A stretch of DNA of 64,000 nt, taken from NCBI RefSeq assembly GCF_041435335.1, contig NZ_CP108430.1, positions 2,666,001-2,730,000 on the forward strand. The letters run 5' to 3'. Below the pieces are notes generated by a model, which saw only the letters and a program-made list of their open reading frames with translations, was not told the DNA's origin and did no database searches. The translations under genes and the position numbers were made by a program. Below are positions 1-8,251 of this stretch, piece by piece (the first letter of the stretch is position 1; each line of letters begins with the position of its first letter). The stretch is from Streptomyces sp. NBC_01283 (lineage in GTDB: Bacteria; Actinomycetota; Actinomycetes; Streptomycetales; Streptomycetaceae).

Positions 1-1459
1 TGCGCTCACGCGTCACCCCGTAGACCTTGCCGATCTCGTCGAGGGTCTTCGGCTGGCCGTCCGTGAGACCGAAGCGCATGGAGACCACGCCCGCCTCACG
101 CTCGGACAGGGTGTCGAGCACGGAGTGCAGCTGCTCCTGGAGGAGCGTGAAGCTGACCGCGTCGGCCGGAACGACCGCCTCGGAGTCCTCGATGAGGTCA
201 CCGAACTCGCTGTCGCCGTCCTCACCCAGGGGGGTGTGGAGGGAGATCGGCTCACGGCCGTACTTCTGGACCTCGATGACCTTCTCCGGGGTCATGTCGA
301 GTTCCTTGGCCAGCTCCTCCGGGGTGGGCTCACGGCCCAGGTCCTGGAGCATCTGGCGCTGCACGCGCGCGAGCTTGTTGATGACCTCGACCATGTGCAC
401 CGGGATACGGATGGTGCGGGCCTGGTCGGCCATGGCGCGAGTGATCGCCTGCCGGATCCACCAGGTGGCGTACGTGGAGAACTTGTAGCCCTTGGTGTAG
501 TCGAACTTCTCGACCGCGCGGATCAGACCGAGGTTGCCCTCCTGGATGAGGTCCAGGAAGAGCATGCCGCGGCCGGTGTAGCGCTTGGCCAGGGAGACCA
601 CCAGGCGGAGGTTGGCCTCCAGGAGGTGGTTCTTGGCGCGGCGCCCGTCCTCGGCAATGATCTCCAGCTCGCGCTTGAGCTTGGGGGCGAGCTTGTCGGC
701 GTTCGCCAGCTTGTCCTCGGCGAACAGGCCGGCCTCGATGCGCTTGGCGAGCTCGACCTCCTGCTCGGCGTTGAGCAGCGGGACCTTGCCGATCTGCTTC
801 AGGTAGTCCTTGACGGGGTCGGCGGTGGCACCGGCCGCGGCGACCTGCTGGGCCGGCGCGTCGTCCTCGTCCTCGTCGGACAGTACGAAGCCCTTTGCGC
901 CCTCTTCCTCGGGCTCGCCCTCACCGGGCTTGCCCTTGGCGGGCGTCTCCTCGGTGGCTTCGTCGTCCAGGATCTCGTCGTCCTGCTTGGACGCACTCTT
1001 CTTGGCCGTCGCCTTCTTGGCGACGGTCTTCTTGGCGACGGCCTTCTTGGCCGTCGTCTTCTTGGCTGCGACCTTCTTCGCGGGCGCGTCCTCAGCTGCG
1101 ACGTCTACGGCCGACGCCTCGGGGGCGGCGGTCGCGGTGGCCTGCTTAGCCGTGACCGTCTTGGCCGCGACAGTCTTGGTCGCGGTGCGCTTGGCCGGGC
1201 TCTTCGCTGCGACGCTCTTGCGGGGGCGTTTCGGCTCCGCGGCACTGACCATCAGCGTCACACCCTCTTCCTCGAGGATCTGGTTGAGGCTGCGCAGAAC
1301 GTTCTTCCACTGAGTGGCCGGAATCTGGTCAGCTTCGAAGGCACGACGCACGTCATCGCCGGCGATCTGCCCATCAGCCTTTCCCCGCTCGATGAGCGCC
1401 ATGACAGAGACGGATTCGGCGATCTCCGGCGGGAGCGTACGGGATGTGCTGGCCGACAC
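1..1459 (-). CDS. hrdB: Principal RNA polymerase sigma factor HrdB (RpoD family), 3' end off window
   Basis: Directs core RNA polymerase to housekeeping promoters. About 486 residues are in the window; the last part of region 4.2 lies beyond base 1. The GTG start at 1459 follows a GAGAGG site and gives the N-terminus [16 protein letters not shown], as I remember for streptomycete HrdB. A lysine/alanine-rich tract (about residues 85-155) and an acidic stretch (about 185-200) precede region 1.2 ([11 protein letters not shown], about 210). Region 2 has the core-binding and -10 recognition residues ([20 protein letters not shown], about 320-340). Regions 3 and 4 follow, ending here at VYGVTRER. 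The N-terminal Lys/Ala tract is a lineage feature of actinobacterial primary sigma factors. The gene stands alone behind its own leader and a strong upstream stem-loop. Confidence 0.97.
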   Translation of the reverse strand, partial: MSASTSRTLPPEIAESVSVMALIERGKADGQIAGDDVRRAFEADQIPATQWKNVLRSLNQILEEEGVTLMVSAAEPKRPRKSVAAKSPAKRTATKTVAAKTVTAKQATATAAPEASAVDVAAEDAPAKKVAAKKTTAKKAVAKKTVAKKATAKKSASKQDDEILDDEATEETPAKGKPGEGEPEEEGAKGFVLSDEDEDDAPAQQVAAAGATADPVKDYLKQIGKVPLLNAEQEVELAKRIEAGLFAEDKLANADKLAPKLKRELEIIAEDGRRAKNHLLEANLRLVVSLAKRYTGRGMLFLDLIQEGNLGLIRAVEKFDYTKGYKFSTYATWWIRQAITRAMADQARTIRIPVHMVEVINKLARVQRQMLQDLGREPTPEELAKELDMTPEKVIEVQKYGREPISLHTPLGEDGDSEFGDLIEDSEAVVPADAVSFTLLQEQLHSVLDTLSEREAGVVSMRFGLTDGQPKTLDEIGKVYGVTRER

Positions 1460-1758
1460 GAACAACCTCTCGGAACGTTGGAAAACGGCTTCCGGCCCCG
1501 TCCATTGTGGACCAGGACCGACGACCGACGACTGGGGATGGGCCGACGGCGCAGGCGGGGCCGGGGAGCTGTACAGCGTCGCGAACGACCGCTGCATTCC
1601 CTCCTCGGCTATCACCTCTTAGGTCATCGCGCTGCCCCGACGAGCGTTACGCCCAATCTACGTGGCCCGAGTCACACCCCGTAAGCGCTCAAAAGCGGCC
1701 AGATACGGTCAGAGGTGTCCAGACCCGAGCCCTGAGGGCCCTCCGGACGGCAACGACC
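1460..1758 (-). promoter_or_regulatory. hrdB leader and likely promoter region
   Basis: Gene-free stretch upstream of hrdB. Reading the minus strand, a TTACGG hexamer (1679-1684) lies 18 bp before TAGATT (1655-1660), a plausible -35/-10 pair. This would give a leader of roughly 190 nt. The hexamers are seen; promoter activity is inferred. In Streptomyces hrdB is known to be transcribed partly by another sigma factor (ShbA), so the true promoter may not follow the housekeeping consensus. No ORF or RNA gene is evident here. Confidence 0.35.
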
Positions 1759-1812
1759 GCGTCGCCGGGACTCTGCCGGATCCCCGAGGAACCCACAGAG
1801 TCCCGGCGACGC
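1759..1812. terminator. Strong stem-loop between the GntR gene and hrdB
   Basis: A perfect 17-bp inverted repeat (arms 1759-1775 and 1796-1812, GCGTCGCCGGGACTCTG and its complement) encloses a 20-nt loop. It lies 72 bp downstream of the GntR-family stop and upstream of the hrdB promoter region. It probably terminates the regulator transcript and insulates hrdB. There is no U-tract, which is usual for Streptomyces terminators. Confidence 0.7.
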
Positions 1813-1884
1813 CACCGCGCCAACGGAGTGATGAGGTGGGGCCGCGAGACGCATGAGGCGGCCGTACGGACGCAGGCCCGGCCG

Positions 1885-2772
1885 TCAGTGCTCGCGGGGG
1901 GCGGGCACGACGCGCTCGACCTCCGGGTGGACGGTGAGCAGCTGGCGCATGGCGGCCTCGGCGCCGGGTCCGTCGCCCGCCCCGAGGGCATCGACGATGC
2001 GCGAGTGGTGCACCAGCGACGCCTCGGTGGGGCGGTCGCAGCCGACGACCGGGCCGCCCGAGACCTGGAGCGCGGCCGAGACGATGCCCGACAGGTGCTC
2101 CAGCATGCGGTTGCTCGCGAGCTGGATGAGCAGCGAGTGGAACTCCGCGTCGGCACGGGAGAAGGTGATCCCGTCACCCTGGCTCAGGGCGTGGCCCATG
2201 ATCTCGACCATGTCGGCGAGCCGCTGCTGCACCTCCTCGCGGCCGTGGCCCGCGGCGAGCCGGGCGGCGAGGGGCTCGATCGTCCAGCGCAGCTCGCTGA
2301 GTTCGCGGCGCTGGTCGTCACGCTGCGGCCCGAACGCGCGCCATTCGATGATGTCCGGGTCCAGCAGGTTCCAGTCACTGACGGGCCGCACGCGCGTGCC
2401 CACATTCGGCCTGGCACTGACCAGGCCCTTGGCCTCGAGAACACGCAGCGATTCACGGACGACGGTGCGGGAGACCTCGAAACGCTGGCCGATCTCCTCG
2501 GGGACCAGCGGACGGTCGGCTCCCAGGTCGCCGGAGACGATCATCTGGCCGAGCTGCTGGACGAGTTGGCCGTGCAGGCCACGGCCGCGGCTGCCGGCGC
2601 TGCGTCGTCCCACGCGGCCGAGGTCCTGGTCGGCGCTGTCCCACGAGGGCGCGACGACGCGGTCGGCACCCGGGGCCTCGGCGTAGGGGTAGCGGTCGAG
2701 TTCGCCCGGGCCGGCGAGGCCGGAGTCTGCGGAGCGGGCGGCGGTCATCATGGTGTGCGCAAGGGTACTCAC
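1885..2772 (-). CDS. FadR-subfamily GntR transcriptional regulator
   Basis: Likely metabolite-responsive repressor. The GTG start at 2772 has an AAAGG-type site upstream and gives 295 residues. The first ~85 residues are variable. A winged helix-turn-helix follows (EEIGQRFEVSRTVVRESLRV, then RPNVGTRV in the wing). The C-terminal all-helical FCD ligand domain keeps the metal/ligand-type Asp and His residues (RADAEFHSLL; later SLVHHSRIVDAL). An earlier in-frame start at 2856 exists but has a poor site and an atypical N-terminus. It lies alone between hrdB and an ABC protein on the same strand, so its target cannot be read from context. The effector is unknown. Confidence 0.85.
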   Translation of the reverse strand: MSTLAHTMMTAARSADSGLAGPGELDRYPYAEAPGADRVVAPSWDSADQDLGRVGRRSAGSRGRGLHGQLVQQLGQMIVSGDLGADRPLVPEEIGQRFEVSRTVVRESLRVLEAKGLVSARPNVGTRVRPVSDWNLLDPDIIEWRAFGPQRDDQRRELSELRWTIEPLAARLAAGHGREEVQQRLADMVEIMGHALSQGDGITFSRADAEFHSLLIQLASNRMLEHLSGIVSAALQVSGGPVVGCDRPTEASLVHHSRIVDALGAGDGPGAEAAMRQLLTVHPEVERVVPAPREH

Positions 2773-2933
2773 GGAACCTTTGTCGGCGTGGCTCCCAAGT
2801 CCCTTGAGGTCTTTGGTGAAAAGCACACGAAAGGGTGATCGCTTACCCCGCCGCAATTGACGCCTTATCGGAAAGAAATGGGCGTTCTCCGGGGAGTTGT
2901 GCGCAGCACGGGAACGGAAGCGACGGACGGTCG

Positions 2934-4838
2934 TTATCGAGCCCTGCCGCGCATCCCTGTGAGCAGATATGCGCAGAGCAGAGCGGTCACCGACAACATC
3001 AGCGCACTACCCACAGGTTGGGCGACCATCCGGACTCCGCCGGCCAGATATCGCTCGACACCGAACGGCCACTGCACCAGTGCGAGGTCGCGCAACCTCC
3101 CGGGAAGCCCCGCCGCCGATCGCACAGACGGTCCCTCCAAGGCCTTTTGTACGAGCGGTACGACGAGGATCGGCACCGCGAGAACCGCGGCGAGACCGGC
3201 GGTCGTGGACCGGAAGACTCCGCCGGCGAGCACCCCCGCCCAGGCGCATCCCGCAACCAGGGCGACCCAACTCGCGCTCAACGAGACCCAGTCGGCGGGA
3301 ACTCTGGTGACCTCTTCTCCGTATACCAGGTGCAGGAGCGCGGCGTCGGAGGCAATGACGAGCAGGCACAGCAGGAGCGCGGTGGCGGCCGCGACGATCA
3401 ACTTGGCGCTGAGCAGCCCCAAGCGGCGGGGGACGGTGCCCCGGTCGGCAGCCAGGGCGGGATGACGGAATTCCTCACCGAAGGCGAGGGCGCCGAGCAG
3501 TCCGGCGCCAAGCGCCGCGGGCGGCAAGGGGAGTTCCTGGGGCCAGGCGGCCAGTAGGTGAGCCTGAGGCGTGTGACCACTCCTGGCGAGGAAGACGCAC
3601 AGGACCGCGGAGACGGCGAGCACAGCGGCCATGGTGAGGTAGCCGGTGCCGACACCGGTGGCGCGGCGCAGCTCGTAGCGCAGGGGGCGTAGGGGGCCAC
3701 GGGCAGGCCGGATGCAGATCGGGGGCGGCAAGGGGGACGGCACCGCAGGAACCGGCTGGGCGGCGGCGATCGGAGTCGTGACGGTGACCGGGTCCGTGGT
3801 GGCGAGCGGAATGAGGTTCTTGGGCGCGGGCACGGGGTCAGCCTCTGCCGGGGTGGAGGCCTCGGCTCCGGCCGTCGAGTCGTCTCCTGCCGGGCCCCCG
3901 TCCGCGTCACCCGGAGGCACTGCGCCGACAGGCTCGGGAGCGGGCACAGCAGCCTCTGCCGCAGGCCCCGCGTCCCCGATCTCGTCGGCAAGTTGGTGGA
4001 CGAGGATTCCGTGACGGAAGGCGGTCTCTCCGATGTCGGCACAGGTGCTGCCGTACACCGAGAGCCGGTTGCCGTCCTCCTTGACCACCTCGATGGAGCG
4101 TTGCCCGGCACGGGCCTCCTTGGACAGCAGCGTGCCGAGCCGCGCCGCGTGCGGACTGCGCACCGCGACCCGGGGGCGCAGCCGGGTGCGGGCGAAGTCA
4201 CCGGCTTCCTGGTCGGCCACCAGCCGGCCCGCTTCCAGCGTGACGACGCGGTCGGCGATCCGCGCGGCCTCCTTGGGGTCGGCCGTGGAGAACAGGACGG
4301 TCCCGCCCTGGGTGGCGTGCGCGCGCAGAATCCCGTGCAGCCAGCCGCCCTCCCGGGCCGAGAGCCCGTCTGCGGGCCCGTCGAGGACGAGCGTGTGCGG
4401 GTCGGCGAGCAGCGCGCAGGCCAGCCCGAGACGGCGGTCCATACCTCGCGAGAGCGTGCCGAGCCGCTGATCTCGGAGGCTGACGAGACCGACGACCTCG
4501 AGTACGTCGTCGGCGCGCTGGACGGGCACGCCAGCGGCCGCGCACAGCATGCGCAGCTGACCGCGGACCGTGCGGCCGGGGTGCCCCGGAACCTCGCCCA
4601 GCAGGACGCCCACCTCGCGCGACGGATGGGTGATCCGGTGCAGCGGACGCCCCCGGAAGTAGGTGACTCCTCGGCCCTGTTGGATTTCGAGCATGAGCCT
4701 CAGCGCCGTCGTCTTGCCGGCGCCCTGCGCGCCGAGCAGCGCCGTGACACGGCCTGTTCGCGCCTCGAAGGACACGTCGTCGACGGCGGGCGGCAGCTCC
4801 TGGCGGGGATTGCTTGTCAGTCCGATGGCCTGGATCAT
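2934..4838 (-). CDS. ABC transporter ATP-binding domain fused to ABC-2-type membrane domain, altered catalytic motifs
   Basis: A 634-residue half-transporter-like protein; the ATG at 4838 follows GAGAG. Residues 1-240 are an ABC ATPase: Walker A GAQGAGKTT (36-44), signature LSRGM (about 128). The Walker B segment reads LVLDGPADGL, with Gly where the catalytic Glu normally sits. The H-loop region reads FSTADPKEA, with Ala at the usual His position. A Pro/Ala/Asp-rich linker (about 280-380) leads to some six hydrophobic segments (390-634) resembling an ABC-2 permease. A single-chain ATPase-permease may act as a homodimeric exporter. The motif changes suggest weak or no ATP hydrolysis, or a partner ATPase. 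Substrate unknown. Confidence 0.8.
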   Translation of the reverse strand: MIQAIGLTSNPRQELPPAVDDVSFEARTGRVTALLGAQGAGKTTALRLMLEIQQGRGVTYFRGRPLHRITHPSREVGVLLGEVPGHPGRTVRGQLRMLCAAAGVPVQRADDVLEVVGLVSLRDQRLGTLSRGMDRRLGLACALLADPHTLVLDGPADGLSAREGGWLHGILRAHATQGGTVLFSTADPKEAARIADRVVTLEAGRLVADQEAGDFARTRLRPRVAVRSPHAARLGTLLSKEARAGQRSIEVVKEDGNRLSVYGSTCADIGETAFRHGILVHQLADEIGDAGPAAEAAVPAPEPVGAVPPGDADGGPAGDDSTAGAEASTPAEADPVPAPKNLIPLATTDPVTVTTPIAAAQPVPAVPSPLPPPICIRPARGPLRPLRYELRRATGVGTGYLTMAAVLAVSAVLCVFLARSGHTPQAHLLAAWPQELPLPPAALGAGLLGALAFGEEFRHPALAADRGTVPRRLGLLSAKLIVAAATALLLCLLVIASDAALLHLVYGEEVTRVPADWVSLSASWVALVAGCAWAGVLAGGVFRSTTAGLAAVLAVPILVVPLVQKALEGPSVRSAAGLPGRLRDLALVQWPFGVERYLAGGVRMVAQPVGSALMLSVTALLCAYLLTGMRGRAR

Positions 4839-5040
4839 CGCTTCTCTCGCGGGATGTGCGACCGCTCGGCGGCCAGAGTTCGTCCGCCGGGTCGGGGACG
4901 GACGAACCCCGTGGGTACTCCTGCAAGATAACGCTATATTTCCGGCATTTCGGTCAGGGTGTGGGCCGCGGGTGTCCCTCACCCGGCCAGACCGGCACCA
5001 GACCGTCAGGTGACCAGCAGGGCAACCCGCAGTGCGACTC

Positions 5041-5802
5041 TCAGACCTCGGGGCGCAGCATCGGCGGGTTGAGCAGGGTCGCGCCGCCCGCGCGGAAGAG
5101 CTGGGCGGGGCGACCGCCCTGGCGGGTGGTGGTACCGCCGGTCGGGACGAGGAAGCCCGGCGTGCCGGTCACCTTGCGGTGGAAGTTGCGCGGATCGAGC
5201 ACGACGCCCCACACGGCTTCGTATACCCGTCGCAGCTCACCGACGGTGAACTCGGGCGGGCAGAAGGCCGTCGCCAGCGACGAGTACTCGATCTTCGAAC
5301 GGGCGCGCTCCACGCCGTCCGCCAGGATCTGCGTGTGGTCGAAGGCGAGCGGCGCCGCCTGCTCGCCCTCACGGCCGTACCCACCCTGGTTGAGCAGTGC
5401 CTCGACCGGCGCCCAGCGGGCACTGTTCGCATCACCGCCGGCCCGCGGCGCGGGGAGGTCGGGAGCGAGCGCGAGATGGGCGACGCTGACGACCCGCATC
5501 CGAGGATCCCGCTTGGGATCGCCGTACGTGGCGAGCTGCTCCAGGTGCGCGCCGTTCGCCTGCGCCGGAGAGTCCGGATCGTGGGCGCACAGCCCCGTCT
5601 CCTCGACCAGCTCCCGCGCGGCGGCCGCCGACAAGTCCTCGTCGTCCCGCACGAAACCGCCGGGGAGCGCCCAACGACCTTGGAACGGCGACTCGCCCCG
5701 GCGTACCGCAAGCGCGCAGAGCGCATGGCGACGCACGGTCAGCACGACCAGATCGACAGTGACAGCAAAGGGCGGGAAGGCCGACGGGTCGTAGGGCGAC
5801 AT
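5041..5802 (-). CDS. NUDIX domain protein with C-terminal winged-helix domain (NrtR-like)
   Basis: 253 residues. The N-terminal NUDIX domain carries a complete box, GFVRDDEDLS through RELVEETGL (about 49-71), fitting Gx5Ex7REUxEExGU, so pyrophosphohydrolase chemistry is possible. The C-terminal ~90 residues (FTVGELRRVYEAVWG ... NFHRKVTGTPGF) match the winged helix that follows NUDIX in NrtR regulators. NrtR proteins repress NAD-biosynthesis genes and respond to ADP-ribose, often with reduced NUDIX catalysis; here the box looks intact. No NAD gene is adjacent, so the target is not visible. The alternative is a plain ADP-ribose pyrophosphatase. Confidence 0.8.
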   Translation of the reverse strand: MSPYDPSAFPPFAVTVDLVVLTVRRHALCALAVRRGESPFQGRWALPGGFVRDDEDLSAAAARELVEETGLCAHDPDSPAQANGAHLEQLATYGDPKRDPRMRVVSVAHLALAPDLPAPRAGGDANSARWAPVEALLNQGGYGREGEQAAPLAFDHTQILADGVERARSKIEYSSLATAFCPPEFTVGELRRVYEAVWGVVLDPRNFHRKVTGTPGFLVPTGGTTTRQGGRPAQLFRAGGATLLNPPMLRPEV

Positions 5803-5941
5803 GCCGCGATCATAGTCGTCTGCCTGACGATAAACAGCTCCTCAGGCATCCGATCCCGGTCGGATTCGCCGTGCCCCGCGTCGGATTTGAGCCACACCCG
5901 CCGCAGGTGTGCTGCCCTCCCCACAGGTCCTCCCTCCGCAG

Positions 5942-8035
5942 TCACACCCCCAGCTGCAGTCCTTCGGCAGCCTCCTCGACCATGGCGAGGCCGAGCCTGC
6001 TGACGCGCACGGAGAACGGGGCGCCCGCGACGCGCAGCGCCGTCAGCCCAAGCTCCCCCAGGGGCGCGCTGCGAACGGGACGCAACGTCACCGTGCCCGA
6101 CGGGGCGTCGGGCCGGATCCCGGCGAGCGCCGTGAGCAGCAGCACCCCGGCAGCCGCGGCGGTGGCCGCCGGGCGGCAGGAAGCGGGATGCGGCAACGGA
6201 GCACTGCCCTCCGTGCGCTGCTCCCCCGCGTACATCTCAGGCAGCCGGCAGTCGAACGCCTCGGCCGCCGCCAGCACCCCTCGCAGCAGCGCGCTCGCCT
6301 CCTTCTCGTAGCCCGCGGCGGCCAGACCCGCGACGGCGACCGCCGTCTCATGGACACGCACCGCCCCGCCACGATGGCCGTAAGGGTTGTACGCGGCTTC
6401 CTTGGCGCCCAGGCTCCGCAGCCCCCATCCCGAGTCCATGTCGGGCCCGCCCAGGAGCCGGGCGAGCTGCTCGGTCCGCACCTTGTCCAGCAGTCCCGGC
6501 GCGAGTACGCCCGACCCGAGCAACCCCGTGTCGAGGAGGTGCGCGGCTCCACCGGTGAGGTGGGACACGGGACGGCCGTCGGCCAGGCAGGCCGCGGCCG
6601 GCCGCCCACCCGTCCGGTCCTCCACCCAGAAGTCCTCCCGGAACGCGCCCCGCAGCCGCTCCGCCCAGTGCCGCAGGTCCGCACCTCCCGGACGGCCGTG
6701 CGCGTCGAGCAGGTCGGCGCCGAGCAGCGCGGCCCGGTGGGCATGGGCCTGGGTCTCGCAGCGCGCGGGCCCACCCGGATACGGGTCCGGCAGGGGCCCT
6801 CCGTCCGCCGCGGCAAGCAGCCACCGCAGGCAACGCTCGGCCGCAGGCAGCAACTCCTCCGTCTCCTGAGCCGACAGCCCCCAACGCCATGCCTCCGCCA
6901 ACAGCACCGGAAAGAGCAGCGACGCCTCGACTCCCGTGCACCCGGGCGGCAGATGCGGCCCCGCGTTCCGCAGCGGCCCGGGGATCATGCCCGCCCTGGG
7001 CCCCTTGCCCACGAGTTGACGGCGGGCGAGCATACGCAGCGTCCCCGCGGCGATCCGGGTGCCGAGCGGCAAGGCCATGCGGGCGGCCGCGAGCGCCTCG
7101 GCCGGCGCGAGGCCGCAGCGCCATGGCGCCCCCGCCGCCAGGTGGACGTCGGTCGGGTGCTCGGGGTCCCGCAGCAGCAACGCCTGGAGATCCTCCACGG
7201 ATCGGTCCAGCAGGGTCCGGGCCCTGGGGTCGTCGCCCGCGGCCCGCGCCGTGGCGAGGGAGCGCGAAGCCCCGTGCCCGACCGCCCGCACCGGGCCCGC
7301 GCCCTCCGGCCGTACCCGGAGCTCCAGGCTCCAGGTGCCGCCCGGCGGCAGCTCCACCTCCCAGCGCAGCAGCCCCGCGGAGGCCAGCGCGTCCGCGGGC
7401 CCCGGGTGTGCGCTGACCACACAGGTGCCCGGCGGCGAGGACCAGCGCATCCCGGAGTCGTGCACACTGGCGGGCAGTTCGGGACCTGTATTGCCGGAAG
7501 CGACCGCTCCGAGCTCTGCCAGGTCCGTGCCGAGCGACACCTCCACGGGGAGCCGCAGGTGCCGGCCGGCGGCACTGCGCAGGATGATCCGCTCCGTGCC
7601 GTCCGCGTACCGGGTCCGCTCGACGATCACGTCCGGATCCGGGCCACCGTCCGCGGAGGGCCGCAGCGTCGCCACGAAGCGAGCGCAGTCGGCCGAGAGC
7701 ATCCGCGCCTGCACGGCGATCGGCTCGCGCCCCGCCACGCGTAGCTGGCAGCGGGACAGCAGCCTGCGCCCCGCGCGGTAGAACCCCTCGAGTCCCCGGC
7801 CGGTCAACTGCCCCTGGTCCGTGGAGATCGCAAGAGCGGGCATGGCGACACAGATCAGTGTGGCGTGCGCGGGCGGCAGCTGAGCGAGGCGACGCAGCGC
7901 GGGAGCCTGCGCGGGTCCGCCAGGAGGAAGCGGAGATCGCGGCGCGGGCCTCCGGGCCCCCTCTCTGCCGGAGACACCGGAGACACCGGAGACACCAGAG
8001 ACGCCGGAGCCAGGAGACGGGGCGGGCAGGGGCAT
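5942..8035 (-). CDS. Glycogen-debranching-family protein, probable pseudoenzyme
   Basis: 697 residues from ATG 8035 (GAGG site). The first ~65 residues are Gly/Ser/Pro-rich with an SGV tripeptide repeat; the family-like part starts near MPALAISTDQGQLTGRG. The order follows bacterial amylo-alpha-1,6-glucosidase-like proteins: an N-terminal beta domain, then an (alpha/alpha)6 barrel. Signature positions that normally read FGRDSL, GWKDS and SYHxGSVWPHD instead read LAPAEAL (about 305-315), are missing, or read GHRGGAVRVHETA (about 551-563). The catalytic acidic residues appear lost while the scaffold (AAARMALPLG, LLAEAWRWG, RLPEMYAGE) is kept. It may bind glycogen or an alpha-glucan without cutting it. 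Motif comparison is from memory of the family. Confidence 0.75.
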   Translation of the reverse strand: MPLPAPSPGSGVSGVSGVSGVSGREGARRPAPRSPLPPGGPAQAPALRRLAQLPPAHATLICVAMPALAISTDQGQLTGRGLEGFYRAGRRLLSRCQLRVAGREPIAVQARMLSADCARFVATLRPSADGGPDPDVIVERTRYADGTERIILRSAAGRHLRLPVEVSLGTDLAELGAVASGNTGPELPASVHDSGMRWSSPPGTCVVSAHPGPADALASAGLLRWEVELPPGGTWSLELRVRPEGAGPVRAVGHGASRSLATARAAGDDPRARTLLDRSVEDLQALLLRDPEHPTDVHLAAGAPWRCGLAPAEALAAARMALPLGTRIAAGTLRMLARRQLVGKGPRAGMIPGPLRNAGPHLPPGCTGVEASLLFPVLLAEAWRWGLSAQETEELLPAAERCLRWLLAAADGGPLPDPYPGGPARCETQAHAHRAALLGADLLDAHGRPGGADLRHWAERLRGAFREDFWVEDRTGGRPAAACLADGRPVSHLTGGAAHLLDTGLLGSGVLAPGLLDKVRTEQLARLLGGPDMDSGWGLRSLGAKEAAYNPYGHRGGAVRVHETAVAVAGLAAAGYEKEASALLRGVLAAAEAFDCRLPEMYAGEQRTEGSAPLPHPASCRPAATAAAAGVLLLTALAGIRPDAPSGTVTLRPVRSAPLGELGLTALRVAGAPFSVRVSRLGLAMVEEAAEGLQLGV
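7970..8005 (-). repeat. 9-bp tandem repeat coding SGV motif
   Basis: Four tandem copies of the nonamer GGAGACACC (last copies diverged) within the first codons of the debranching-family gene, producing the repeated Ser-Gly-Val peptide. Likely a slippage-prone coding repeat in a disordered N-terminus. Confidence 0.8.
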
Positions 8036-8251
8036 GAGGTGGCCTCTTCTGCGCTGTCCGCGCTACGGGAAGTCGGAGGTCGTACGGCGGCTCGACCCAG
8101 GCACAGGTACCGCCACTCAGGTGAACGGACCCGCCCCGCCCCGAGTCACGCCTGCGGGACGGTAAGCCACCCGCCCGGCCCCGGCCTTCCGCGTGCGGCC
8201 TCCCCGATGACAGCCGTCCGGCCTCTGTCCCCCGACTCCGGACCCCCGCCT

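Noticed and set aside
125-1684. Long + strand frame opposite hrdB
   Set aside because: Leu/Gly/Asp-rich antisense shadow typical of high-GC genes; hrdB on the other strand is unambiguous.
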